Shown here piece by piece: positions 54,479-64,000 of a DNA stretch of 64,000 nucleotides (within the stretch, counting starts at the first letter, position 1; each line of letters starts with the position of its first letter). Origin of the DNA: Brachyhypopomus gauderio. Taxonomy: Eukaryota > Chordata > Actinopteri > Gymnotiformes > Hypopomidae. The notes beneath the pieces are model-generated. The model saw nothing but the letters and a program-made list of their open reading frames with translations. It was not told where the DNA came from and searched no databases. The DNA lies in assembly GCF_052324685.1 (NCBI RefSeq), contig NW_027507037.1, positions 1-64,000 on the forward strand. The letters are read 5' to 3'. A program made the translations under genes and the position numbers.

Positions 54479-54734
54479 GCTGGTAACTTTACAATGATTC
54501 TTGCCTTTGTGTTCTCTTGAAAACCCTCTCTTCCAGTACAGATGACGGGAAACAATTTGAAAAAGACATTGGAACCCTTCTTCTTTTTCAGAGTTACATA
54601 TAACTTAGCATTTTTTACTTTGAAAGTTAGGCAAGCATTGTTCCTCACAAGTTCAGCCCTGCTCATGTACCAAGTTGAGAATGCTGCTTTGGAGGACTCC
54701 AGACTTGAAAATTGCAAAAAAGATATTACCAAAG

Positions 54735-54816
54735 GGTAGCGTGGCCGAGCGGTCTAAGGCGCTGGATTAAGGCTCCAGTCTCTGCGGAGGCGTGGGTTCG
54801 AATCCCACCGCTGCCA
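54735..54816 (+). tRNA. tRNA-Leu (AAG)
   Basis: Unit 80, class A3, gcagaaCaattc, no K1 spacer. Confidence 0.96.
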
Positions 54817-55093
54817 AGCATTGTTTTTAGGAGATGGCAGAACAATTCTTATACCTAATCACTCTCAACAACGGTGCCTGACCCAAGGCTGAAGAGCAGT
54901 TATTCGCATGATGGTAGCAGAGAGCCATGCTACGATGCCATTTGCAAATGCTCATACCTGGCTTTGTTCTTAGGCGACATTGAAGACCCTGCAGTGTTTT
55001 GATAACAGGCAGGAAATGATGCATCTTTCCTCTTCTGACAGAAGACAAATTCAGCTTCTTCTACAAGAATGTCAGCAAATACAGTCTTCCTGT

Positions 55094-55169
55094 GGTAGCG
55101 TGTCTGAGTGGTCTAAGGCACTGGATTTAGGCTCCAGTCTCTGAGAAGGCATGGGATCGAATGCTGCCA
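55094..55169 (+). pseudogene. tRNA-Leu-like pseudogene
   Basis: Unit 80; standard form. Confidence 0.93.
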
Positions 55170-55425
55170 GCTGGTAACTTTACAATGATTCTTGCCTTTG
55201 TGTTCTCTTGAAAACCCTCTCTTCCAGTACAGATGACGGGAAACAATTTGAAAAAGACATTGGAACCCTTCTTCTTTTTCAGAGTTACATATAGCTTAGC
55301 ATTTTTTACTTTGAAAGTTAGGCAAGCATTGTTCCTCACAAGTTCAGCCCTGCTCATGTACCAAGTTGAGAATGCTGCTTTGGAGGACTCCAGACTTGAA
55401 AATTGCAAAAAAGATATTACCACAG

Positions 55426-55507
55426 GGTAGCGTGGCCGAGCGGTCTAAGGCGCTGGATTAAGGCTCCAGTCTCTGCGGAGGCGTGGGTTCGAATCCCACC
55501 GCTGCCA
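55426..55507 (+). tRNA. tRNA-Leu (AAG)
   Basis: Unit 81, class A2, consensus gene. Confidence 0.96.
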
Positions 55508-55784
55508 AGCAGTGTTTTTAGGAGATGGCAGAAGAATTCTTATACCTAATCACTCTCAACAACGGTGCCTGACCCAAGGCTGAAGAGCAGTTATTCGCAT
55601 GATGGTAGCAGAGAGCCATGCTACGATGCCATTTGCAAATGCTCATACCTGGCTTTGTTCTTAGGCGACATTGAAGACCCTGCAGTGTTTTGATAACAGG
55701 CAGGAAATGATGCATCTTTCCTCTTCTGACAGAAGACAAATTCAGCTTCTTCTACAAGAATGTCAGCAAATACAGTCTTCCTGT

Positions 55785-55860
55785 GGTAGCGTGTCTGAGT
55801 GGTCTAAGGCACTGGATTTAGGCTCCAGTCTCTGAGAAGGCATGGGATCGAATGCTGCCA
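55785..55860 (+). pseudogene. tRNA-Leu-like pseudogene
   Basis: Unit 81; standard form. Confidence 0.93.
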
Positions 55861-56116
55861 GCTGGTAACTTTACAATGATTCTTGCCTTTGTGTTCTCTT
55901 GAAAACCCTCTCTTCCAGTACAGATGACGGGAAACAATTTGAAAAAGACATTGGAACCCTTCTTCTTTTTCAGAGTTACATATAACTTAGCATTTTTTAC
56001 TTTGAAAGTTAGGCAAGCATTGTTCCTCACAAGTTCAGCCCTGCTCATGTACCAAGTTGAGAATGCTGCTTTGGAGGACTCCAGACTTGAAAATTGCAAA
56101 AAAGATATTACCAAAG

Positions 56117-56198
56117 GGTAGCGTGGCCGAGCGGTCTAAGGCGCTGGATTAAGGCTCCAGTCTCTGCGGAGGCGTGGGTTCGAATCCCACCGCTGCCA
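56117..56198 (+). tRNA. tRNA-Leu (AAG)
   Basis: Unit 82, class A3 with gcagaaCaattc. Confidence 0.96.
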
Positions 56199-56475
56199 AG
56201 CATTGTTTTTAGGAGATGGCAGAACAATTCTTATACCTAATCACTCTCAACAACGGTGCCTGACCCAAGGCTGAAGAGCAGTTATTCGCATGATGGTAGC
56301 AGAGAGCCATGCTACGATGCCATTTGCAAATGCTCATACCTGGCTTTGTTCTTAGGCGACATTGAAGACCCTGCAGTGTTTTGATAACAGGCAGGAAATG
56401 ATGCATCTTTCCTCTTCTGACAGAAGACAAATTCAGCTTCTTCTACAAGAATGTCAGCAAATACAGTCTTCCTGT

Positions 56476-56551
56476 GGTAGCGTGTCTGAGTGGTCTAAGG
56501 CACTGGATTTAGGCTCCAGTCTCTGAGAAGGCATGGGATCGAATGCTGCCA
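56476..56551 (+). pseudogene. tRNA-Leu-like pseudogene
   Basis: Unit 82; standard form. Confidence 0.93.
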
Positions 56552-56807
56552 GCTGGTAACTTTACAATGATTCTTGCCTTTGTGTTCTCTTGAAAACCCT
56601 CTCTTCCAGTACAGATGACGGGAAACAATTTGAAAAAGACATTGGAACCCTTCTTCTTTTTCAGAGTTACATATAACTTAGCATTTTTTACTTTGAAAGT
56701 TAGGCAAGCATTGTTCCTCACAAGTTCAGCCCTGCTCATGTACCAAGTTGAGAATGCTGCTTTGGAGGACTCCAGACTTGAAAATTGCAAAAAAGATATT
56801 ACCAAAG

Positions 56808-56889
56808 GGTAGCGTGGCCGAGCGGTCTAAGGCGCTGGATTAAGGCTCCAGTCTCTGCGGAGGCGTGGGTTCGAATCCCACCGCTGCCA
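56808..56889 (+). tRNA. tRNA-Leu (AAG)
   Basis: Unit 83, class A3. Confidence 0.96.
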
Positions 56890-57166
56890 AGCATTGTTTT
56901 TAGGAGATGGCAGAAGAATTCTTATACCTAATCACTCTCAACAACGGTGCCTGACCCAAGGCTGAAGAGCAGTTATTCGCATGATGGTAGCAGAGAGCCA
57001 TGCTACGATGCCATTTGCAAATGCTCATACCTGGCTTTGTTCTTAGGCGACATTGAAGACCCTGCAGTGTTTTGATAACAGGCAGGAAATGATGCATCTT
57101 TCCTCTTCTGACAGAAGACAAATTCAGCTTCTTCTACAAGAATGTCAGCAAATACAGTCTTCCTGT

Positions 57167-57242
57167 GGTAGCGTGTCTGAGTGGTCTAAGGCACTGGATT
57201 TAGGCTCCAGTCTCTGAGAAGGCATGGGATCGAATGCTGCCA
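57167..57242 (+). pseudogene. tRNA-Leu-like pseudogene
   Basis: Unit 83; standard form. Confidence 0.93.
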
Positions 57243-57498
57243 GCTGGTAACTTTACAATGATTCTTGCCTTTGTGTTCTCTTGAAAACCCTCTCTTCCAG
57301 TACAGATGACGGGAAACAATTTGAAAAAGACATTGGAACCCTTCTTCTTTTTCAGAGTTACATATAGCTTAGCATTTTTTACTTTGAAAGTTAGGCAAGC
57401 ATTGTTCCTCACAAGTTCAGCCCTGCTCATGTACCAAGTTGAGAATGCTGCTTTGGAGGACTCCAGACTTGAAAATTGCAAAAAAGATATTACCACAG

Positions 57499-57580
57499 GG
57501 TAGCGTGGCCGAGCGGTCTAAGGCGCTGGATTAAGGCTCCAGTCTCTGCGGAGGCGTGGGTTCGAATCCCACCGCTGCCA
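57499..57580 (+). tRNA. tRNA-Leu (AAG)
   Basis: Unit 84, class A2. Confidence 0.96.
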
Positions 57581-57857
57581 AGCAGTGTTTTTAGGAGATG
57601 GCAGAAGAATTCTTATACCTAATCACTCTCAACAACGGTGCCTGACCCAAGGCTGAAGAGCAGTTATTCGCATGATGGTAGCAGAGAGCCATGCTACGAT
57701 GCCATTTGCAAATGCTCATACCTGGCTTTGTTCTTAGGCGACATTGAAGACCCTGCAGTGTTTTGATAACAGGCAGGAAATGATGCATCTTTCCTCTTCT
57801 GACAGAAGACAAATTCAGCTTCTTCTACAAGAATGTCAGCAAATACAGTCTTCCTGT

Positions 57858-57933
57858 GGTAGCGTGTCTGAGTGGTCTAAGGCACTGGATTTAGGCTCCA
57901 GTCTCTGAGAAGGCATGGGATCGAATGCTGCCA
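57858..57933 (+). pseudogene. tRNA-Leu-like pseudogene
   Basis: Unit 84; standard form. Confidence 0.93.
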
Positions 57934-58189
57934 GCTGGTAACTTTACAATGATTCTTGCCTTTGTGTTCTCTTGAAAACCCTCTCTTCCAGTACAGATGA
58001 CGGGAAACAATTTGAAAAAGACATTGGAACCCTTCTTCTTTTTCAGAGTTACATATAGCTTAGCATTTTTTACTTTGAAAGTTAGGCAAGCATTGTTCCT
58101 CACAAGTTCAGCCCTGCTCATGTACCAAGTTGAGAATGCTGCTTTGGAGGACTCCAGACTTGAAAATTGCAAAAAAGATATTACCACAG

Positions 58190-58271
58190 GGTAGCGTGGC
58201 CGAGCGGTCTAAGGCGCTGGATTAAGGCTCCAGTCTCTGCGGAGGCGTGGGTTCGAATCCCACCGCTGCCA
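58190..58271 (+). tRNA. tRNA-Leu (AAG)
   Basis: Unit 85, class A2. Confidence 0.96.
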
Positions 58272-58548
58272 AGCAGTGTTTTTAGGAGATGGCAGAAGAA
58301 TTCTTATACCTAATCACTCTCAACAACGGTGCCTGACCCAAGGCTGAAGAGCAGTTATTCGCATGATGGTAGCAGAGAGCCATGCTACGATGCCATTTGC
58401 AAATGCTCATACCTGGCTTTGTTCTTAGGCGACATTGAAGACCCTGCAGTGTTTTGATAACAGGCAGGAAATGATGCATCTTTCCTCTTCTGACAGAAGA
58501 CAAATTCAGCTTCTTCTACAAGAATGTCAGCAAATACAGTCTTCCTGT

Positions 58549-58624
58549 GGTAGCGTGTCTGAGTGGTCTAAGGCACTGGATTTAGGCTCCAGTCTCTGAG
58601 AAGGCATGGGATCGAATGCTGCCA
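58549..58624 (+). pseudogene. tRNA-Leu-like pseudogene
   Basis: Unit 85; standard form. Confidence 0.93.
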
Positions 58625-58880
58625 GCTGGTAACTTTACAATGATTCTTGCCTTTGTGTTCTCTTGAAAACCCTCTCTTCCAGTACAGATGACGGGAAACA
58701 ATTTGAAAAAGACATTGGAACCCTTCTTCTTTTTCAGAGTTACATATAGCTTAGCATTTTTTACTTTGAAAGTTAGGCAAGCATTGTTCCTCACAAGTTC
58801 AGCCCTGCTCATGTACCAAGTTGAGAATGCTGCTTTGGAGGACTCCAGACTTGAAAATTGCAAAAAAGAGATTACCACAG

Positions 58881-58962
58881 GGTAGCGTGGCCGAGCGGTC
58901 TAAGGCGCTGGATTAAGGCTCCAGTCTCTGCGGAGGCGTGGGTTCGAATCCCACCGCTGCCA
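58881..58962 (+). tRNA. tRNA-Leu (AAG)
   Basis: Unit 86, class A1. Confidence 0.96.
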
Positions 58963-59238
58963 AGCAGTTTTTTTGGAGATGGCAGAAGAATTCTTATACC
59001 TAATCACTCTCAACAACGGTGCCTGACCCAAGGCTGAAGAGCAGTTATTCGCATGATGGTAGCAGAGAGCCATGCTACGATGCCATTTGCAAATGCTCAT
59101 ACCTGGCTTTGTTCTTAGGCGACATTGAAGACCCTGCAGTGTTTTGATAACAGGCAGGAAATGATGCATCTTTCCTCTTCTGACAGAAGACAAATTCAGC
59201 TTCTTCTACAAGAATGTCAGCAAATACAGTCTTCCTGT

Positions 59239-59314
59239 GGTAGCGTGTCTGAGTGGTCTAAGGCACTGGATTTAGGCTCCAGTCTCTGAGAAGGCATGGG
59301 ATCGAATGCTGCCA
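59239..59314 (+). pseudogene. tRNA-Leu-like pseudogene
   Basis: Unit 86; standard form. Confidence 0.93.
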
Positions 59315-59570
59315 GCTGGTAACTTTACAATGATTCTTGCCTTTGTGTTCTCTTGAAAACCCTCTCTTCCAGTACAGATGACGGGAAACAATTTGAAAAA
59401 GACATTGGAACCCTTCTTCTTTTTCAGAGTTACATATAGCTTAGCATTTTTTACTTTGAAAGTTAGGCAAGCATTGTTCCTCACAAGTTCAGCCCTGCTC
59501 ATGTACCAAGTTGAGAATGCTGCTTTGGAGGACTCCAGACTTGAAAATTGCAAAAAAGATATTACCACAG

Positions 59571-59652
59571 GGTAGCGTGGCCGAGCGGTCTAAGGCGCTG
59601 GATTAAGGCTCCAGTCTCTGCGGAGGCGTGGGTTCGAATCCCACCGCTGCCA
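59571..59652 (+). tRNA. tRNA-Leu (AAG)
   Basis: Unit 87, class A2. Confidence 0.96.
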
Positions 59653-59929
59653 AGCAGTGTTTTTAGGAGATGGCAGAAGAATTCTTATACCTAATCACTC
59701 TCAACAACGGTGCCTGACCCAAGGCTGAAGAGCAGTTATTCGCATGATGGTAGCAGAGAGCCATGCTACGATGCCATTTGCAAATGCTCATACCTGGCTT
59801 TGTTCTTAGGCGACATTGAAGACCCTGCAGTGTTTTGATAACAGGCAGGAAATGATGCATCTTTCCTCTTCTGACAGAAGACAAATTCAGCTTCTTCTAC
59901 AAGAATGTCAGCAAATACAGTCTTCCTGT

Positions 59930-60005
59930 GGTAGCGTGTCTGAGTGGTCTAAGGCACTGGATTTAGGCTCCAGTCTCTGAGAAGGCATGGGATCGAATGC
60001 TGCCA
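59930..60005 (+). pseudogene. tRNA-Leu-like pseudogene
   Basis: Unit 87; standard form. Confidence 0.93.
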
Positions 60006-60261
60006 GCTGGTAACTTTACAATGATTCTTGCCTTTGTGTTCTCTTGAAAACCCTCTCTTCCAGTACAGATGACGGGAAACAATTTGAAAAAGACATTGGA
60101 ACCCTTCTTCTTTTTCAGAGTTACATATAGCTTAGCATTTTTTACTTTGAAAGTTAGGCAAGCATTGTTCCTCACAAGTTCAGCCCTGCTCATGTACCAA
60201 GTTGAGAATGCTGCTTTGGAGGACTCCAGACTTGAAAATTGCAAAAAAGATATTACCACAG

Positions 60262-60343
60262 GGTAGCGTGGCCGAGCGGTCTAAGGCGCTGGATTAAGGC
60301 TCCAGTCTCTGCGGAGGCGTGGGTTCGAATCCCACCGCTGCCA
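60262..60343 (+). tRNA. tRNA-Leu (AAG)
   Basis: Unit 88, class A2. Confidence 0.96.
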
Positions 60344-60620
60344 AGCAGTGTTTTTAGGAGATGGCAGAAGAATTCTTATACCTAATCACTCTCAACAACG
60401 GTGCCTGACCCAAGGCTGAAGAGCAGTTATTCGCATGATGGTAGCAGAGAGCCATGCTACGATGCCATTTGCAAATGCTCATACCTGGCTTTGTTCTTAG
60501 GCGACATTGAAGACCCTGCAGTGTTTTGATAACAGGCAGGAAATGATGCATCTTTCCTCTTCTGACAGAAGACAAATTCAGCTTCTTCTACAAGAATGTC
60601 AGCAAATACAGTCTTCCTGT

Positions 60621-60696
60621 GGTAGCGTGTCTGAGTGGTCTAAGGCACTGGATTTAGGCTCCAGTCTCTGAGAAGGCATGGGATCGAATGCTGCCA
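60621..60696 (+). pseudogene. tRNA-Leu-like pseudogene
   Basis: Unit 88; standard form. Confidence 0.93.
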
Positions 60697-60952
60697 GCTG
60701 GTAACTTTACAATGATTCTTGCCTTTGTGTTCTCTTGAAAACCCTCTCTTCCAGTACAGATGACGGGAAACAATTTGAAAAAGACATTGGAACCCTTCTT
60801 CTTTTTCAGAGTTACATATAGCTTAGCATTTTTTACTTTGAAAGTTAGGCAAGCATTGTTCCTCACAAGTTCAGCCCTGCTCATGTACCAAGTTGAGAAT
60901 GCTGCTTTGGAGGACTCCAGACTTGAAAATTGCAAAAAAGAGATTACCACAG

Positions 60953-61034
60953 GGTAGCGTGGCCGAGCGGTCTAAGGCGCTGGATTAAGGCTCCAGTCTC
61001 TGCGGAGGCGTGGGTTCGAATCCCACCGCTGCCA
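60953..61034 (+). tRNA. tRNA-Leu (AAG)
   Basis: Unit 89, class A1. Confidence 0.96.
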
Positions 61035-61310
61035 AGCAGTTTTTTTGGAGATGGCAGAAGAATTCTTATACCTAATCACTCTCAACAACGGTGCCTGACC
61101 CAAGGCTGAAGAGCAGTTATTCGCATGATGGTAGCAGAGAGCCATGCTACGATGCCATTTGCAAATGCTCATACCTGGCTTTGTTCTTAGGCGACATTGA
61201 AGACCCTGCAGTGTTTTGATAACAGGCAGGAAATGATGCATCTTTCCTCTTCTGACAGAAGACAAATTCAGCTTCTTCTACAAGAATGTCAGCAAATACA
61301 GTCTTCCTGT

Positions 61311-61386
61311 GGTAGCGTGTCTGAGTGGTCTAAGGCACTGGATTTAGGCTCCAGTCTCTGAGAAGGCATGGGATCGAATGCTGCCA
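61311..61386 (+). pseudogene. tRNA-Leu-like pseudogene
   Basis: Unit 89; standard form. Confidence 0.93.
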
Positions 61387-61642
61387 GCTGGTAACTTTAC
61401 AATGATTCTTGCCTTTGTGTTCTCTTGAAAACCCTCTCTTCCAGTACAGATGACGGGAAACAATTTGAAAAAGACATTGGAACCCTTCTTCTTTTTCAGA
61501 GTTACATATAGCTTAGCATTTTTTACTTTGAAAGTTAGGCAAGCATTGTTCCTCACAAGTTCAGCCCTGCTCATGTACCAAGTTGAGAATGCTGCTTTGG
61601 AGGACTCCAGACTTGAAAATTGCAAAAAAGATATTACCAAAG

Positions 61643-61724
61643 GGTAGCGTGGCCGAGCGGTCTAAGGCGCTGGATTAAGGCTCCAGTCTCTGCGGAGGCG
61701 TGGGTTCGAATCCCACCGCTGCCA
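61643..61724 (+). tRNA. tRNA-Leu (AAG)
   Basis: Unit 90, class A3 with atatagctt upstream; spacer 1 has a private caacAgtgcc and the K-type gcggtg. Confidence 0.96.
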
Positions 61725-62001
61725 AGCATTGTTTTTAGGAGATGGCAGAAGAATTCTTATACCTAATCACTCTCAACAACAGTGCCTGACCCAAGGCTGA
61801 AGAGCAGTTATTCGCATGATGGTAGCAGAGAGCCATGCTACGATGCCATTTGCAAATGCTCATACCTGGCTTTGTTCTTAGGCGACATTGAAGACCCTGC
61901 GGTGTTTTGATAACAGGCAGGAAATGATGCATCTTTCCTCTTCTGACAGAAGACAAATTCAGCTTCTTCTACAAGAATGTCAGCAAATACAGTCTTCCTG
62001 T

Positions 62002-62077
62002 GGTAGCGTGTCTGAGTGGTCTAAGGCACTGGATTTAGGCTCCAGTCTCTGAGAAGGCATGGGATCGAATGCTGCCA
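62002..62077 (+). pseudogene. tRNA-Leu-like pseudogene
   Basis: Unit 90; standard form. Confidence 0.93.
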
Positions 62078-62333
62078 GCTGGTAACTTTACAATGATTCT
62101 TGCCTTTGTGTTCTCTTGAAAACCCTCTCTTCCAGTACAGATGACGGGAAACAATTTGAAAAAGACATTGGAACCCTTCTTCTTTTTCAGAGTTACATAT
62201 AACTTAGCATTTTTTACTTTGAAAGTTAGGCAAGCATTGTTCCTCACAAGTTCAGCCCTGCTCATGTACCAAGTTGAGAATGCTGCTTTGGAGGACTCCA
62301 GACTTGAAAATTGCAAAAAAGATATTACCAAAG

Positions 62334-62415
62334 GGTAGCGTGGCCGAGCGGTCTAAGGCGCTGGATTAAGGCTCCAGTCTCTGCGGAGGCGTGGGTTCGA
62401 ATCCCACCGCTGCCA
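62334..62415 (+). tRNA. tRNA-Leu (AAG)
   Basis: Unit 91, class A3 with K-type gcggtg in spacer 1. Confidence 0.96.
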
Positions 62416-62692
62416 AGCATTGTTTTTAGGAGATGGCAGAAGAATTCTTATACCTAATCACTCTCAACAACGGTGCCTGACCCAAGGCTGAAGAGCAGTT
62501 ATTCGCATGATGGTAGCAGAGAGCCATGCTACGATGCCATTTGCAAATGCTCATACCTGGCTTTGTTCTTAGGCGACATTGAAGACCCTGCGGTGTTTTG
62601 ATAACAGGCAGGAAATGATGCATCTTTCCTCTTCTGACAGAAGACAAATTCAGCTTCTTCTACAAGAATGTCAGCAAATACAGTCTTCCTGT

Positions 62693-62768
62693 GGTAGCGT
62701 GTCTGAGTGGTCTAAGGCACTGGATTTAGGCTCCAGTCTCTGAGAAGGCATGGGATCGAATGCTGCCA
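62693..62768 (+). pseudogene. tRNA-Leu-like pseudogene
   Basis: Unit 91; standard form. Confidence 0.93.
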
Positions 62769-63024
62769 GCTGGTAACTTTACAATGATTCTTGCCTTTGT
62801 GTTCTCTTGAAAACCCTCTCTTCCAGTACAGATGACGGGAAACAATTTGAAAAAGACATTGGAACCCTTCTTCTTTTTCAGAGTTACATATAGCTTAGCA
62901 TTTTTTACTTTGAAAGTTAGGCAAGCATTGTTCCTCACAAGTTCAGCCCTGCTCATGTACCAAGTTGAGAATGCTGCTTTGGAGGACTCCAGACTTGAAA
63001 ATTGCAAAAAAGATATTACCACAG

Positions 63025-63106
63025 GGTAGCGTGGCCGAGCGGTCTAAGGCGCTGGATTAAGGCTCCAGTCTCTGCGGAGGCGTGGGTTCGAATCCCACCG
63101 CTGCCA
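63025..63106 (+). tRNA. tRNA-Leu (AAG)
   Basis: Unit 92, class A2. Confidence 0.96.
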
Positions 63107-63383
63107 AGCAGTGTTTTTAGGAGATGGCAGAAGAATTCTTATACCTAATCACTCTCAACAACGGTGCCTGACCCAAGGCTGAAGAGCAGTTATTCGCATG
63201 ATGGTAGCAGAGAGCCATGCTACGATGCCATTTGCAAATGCTCATACCTGGCTTTGTTCTTAGGCGACATTGAAGACCCTGCAGTGTTTTGATAACAGGC
63301 AGGAAATGATGCATCTTTCCTCTTCTGACAGAAGACAAATTCAGCTTCTTCTACAAGAATGTCAGCAAATACAGTCTTCCTGT

Positions 63384-63459
63384 GGTAGCGTGTCTGAGTG
63401 GTCTAAGGCACTGGATTTAGGCTCCAGTCTCTGAGAAGGCATGGGATCGAATGCTGCCA
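63384..63459 (+). pseudogene. tRNA-Leu-like pseudogene
   Basis: Unit 92; standard form, last in the window. Confidence 0.93.
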
Positions 63460-63715
63460 GCTGGTAACTTTACAATGATTCTTGCCTTTGTGTTCTCTTG
63501 AAAACCCTCTCTTCCAGTACAGATGACGGGAAACAATTTGAAAAAGACATTGGAACCCTTCTTCTTTTTCAGAGTTACATATAACTTAGCATTTTTTACT
63601 TTGAAAGTTAGGCAAGCATTGTTCCTCACAAGTTCAGCCCTGCTCATGTACCAAGTTGAGAATGCTGCTTTGGAGGACTCCAGACTTGAAAATTGCAAAA
63701 AAGATATTACCAAAG

Positions 63716-63797
63716 GGTAGCGTGGCCGAGCGGTCTAAGGCGCTGGATTAAGGCTCCAGTCTCTGCGGAGGCGTGGGTTCGAATCCCACCGCTGCCA
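63716..63797 (+). tRNA. tRNA-Leu (AAG)
   Basis: Unit 93, class A3 with gcagaaCaattc; its spacer 1 is cut by the window end. Confidence 0.96.
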
Positions 63798-64000
63798 AGC
63801 ATTGTTTTTAGGAGATGGCAGAACAATTCTTATACCTAATCACTCTCAACAACGGTGCCTGACCCAAGGCTGAAGAGCAGTTATTCGCATGATGGTAGCA
63901 GAGAGCCATGCTACGATGCCATTTGCAAATGCTCATACCTGGCTTTGTTCTTAGGCGACATTGAAGACCCTGCAGTGTTTTGATAACAGGCAGGAAATGA

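Larger units (their letters stand above)
49902..55425 (+). repeat. Four 2-unit repeats (units 73-80), period 1,381 bp
   Basis: A1 and A3 units alternate with gene starts at 49902, 51283, 52664 and 54045. The U7 variant of A1 appears in every second dimer, so a 4-unit period (2,762 bp) is superimposed. The A3 members differ in how much K1-type spacer they carry. Confidence 0.85.
57499..59570 (+). repeat. 3-unit repeat A2-A2-A1, first copy (units 84-86)
   Basis: Order A2, A2, A1 over 2,072 bp, repeated directly downstream. Confidence 0.8.
59571..61642 (+). repeat. 3-unit repeat A2-A2-A1, second copy (units 87-89)
   Basis: Same class order and same length as units 84-86; I noticed no difference. 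Confidence 0.8.
1..64000 (+). repeat. Tandem tRNA-Leu array (tDNA satellite), ~691-bp unit
   Basis: The same ~691-bp unit recurs head to tail across the window: tRNA-Leu gene (82), spacer 1 (~277), tRNA-like pseudogene (76), spacer 2 (~256). Unit n below runs from gene n to the base before gene n+1. Linked marker bases define classes. A1: flank gagattaccacaggg, anticodon AAG, T7 terminator, 690-bp unit. A2: gatattaccacaggg, AAG, terminator in agcagtgTTTTTagg. A3: gatattaccaaaggg, usually atataactt in spacer 2, AAG, agcattgTTTT(T). K1: gatattaccaaaggg, TAG, agcagtgTTTTTaag, spacer 1 with caatgg, gccacg, gcggtg and gaaaaattcacc. K2: TAG with a spacer 1 that returns to the A-type bases gctacg, gcagtg and gacaaattcagc. 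Neither array end lies in the window. Nothing else was found in the spacers apart from the short sites listed. Confidence 0.98.
38851..64000 (+). repeat. Right-hand array domain, AAG-dominant (units 57-93)
   Basis: Of 37 genes, 35 have AAG and two (units 67 and 72) have TAG. Class A3, which is absent to the left, is the commonest here. Higher-order periods are short (two or three units) instead of fourteen. Confidence 0.9.

Noticed and set aside
1-64000. CRISPR array
   Set aside because: The period is ~691 bp, the spacers are as conserved as the genes, and the gene is a eukaryotic-type tRNA.
1-64000. Retroelement or DNA transposon spreading the unit
   Set aside because: I saw no terminal repeats, no transposase or reverse transcriptase frame and no target-site duplications; strict head-to-tail order fits unequal exchange.

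Overview
The whole 64-kb window is one head-to-tail tandem array of a ~691-bp unit, read about 92.6 times. Each unit carries one nuclear-type tRNA-Leu gene (82 nt, no intron, no encoded CCA, intact A and B boxes, T-run terminator) and, about 277 bp downstream on the same strand, a 76-nt tRNA-Leu-like pseudogene that has lost the 3' half of its T arm. I count 93 tRNA-Leu loci (63 with anticodon AAG, 29 with TAG, one TAG copy truncated) and 92 pseudogenes. No protein-coding gene is credible and neither edge of the array is inside the window. From memory the gene closely matches vertebrate tRNA-Leu-AAG and tRNA-Leu-TAG, so a vertebrate nuclear genome is likely (fish or amphibian would be plausible because large tandem tDNA arrays are known there). 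I cannot name the species.

Layout. (1) 1 to ~17.5 kb: units 1-25, same families as further on, but littered with private single-base insertions and deletions that look like uncorrected long-read consensus errors. (2) ~17.5-38.2 kb: clean units in which AAG and TAG genes are interleaved in a fixed order. A 14-unit higher-order repeat (~9.67 kb) is seen at 5.7-15.4, 17.5-27.2 and, partly, from 27.2 kb; the last copy holds a nearly identical 5-unit (3,452-bp) duplication. (3) 38.29-38.34 kb: one short unit whose tRNA gene is cut in the T arm and joined to the downstream spacer through a small duplication. (4) 38.85-64 kb: a second domain, almost purely AAG (35 of 37 genes), with a different dominant class and shorter higher-order periods (2-unit 1,381 bp; 3-unit 2,072 bp).

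The two isoacceptors differ only at wobble base 34 (A or U). AAG (inosine after editing) reads CUU/CUC and TAG reads CUA and perhaps CUG, so the array supplies two leucine isoacceptors from one homogenising repeat. The layout is what unequal crossing-over and gene conversion produce. How many copies are transcribed cannot be read from the sequence.
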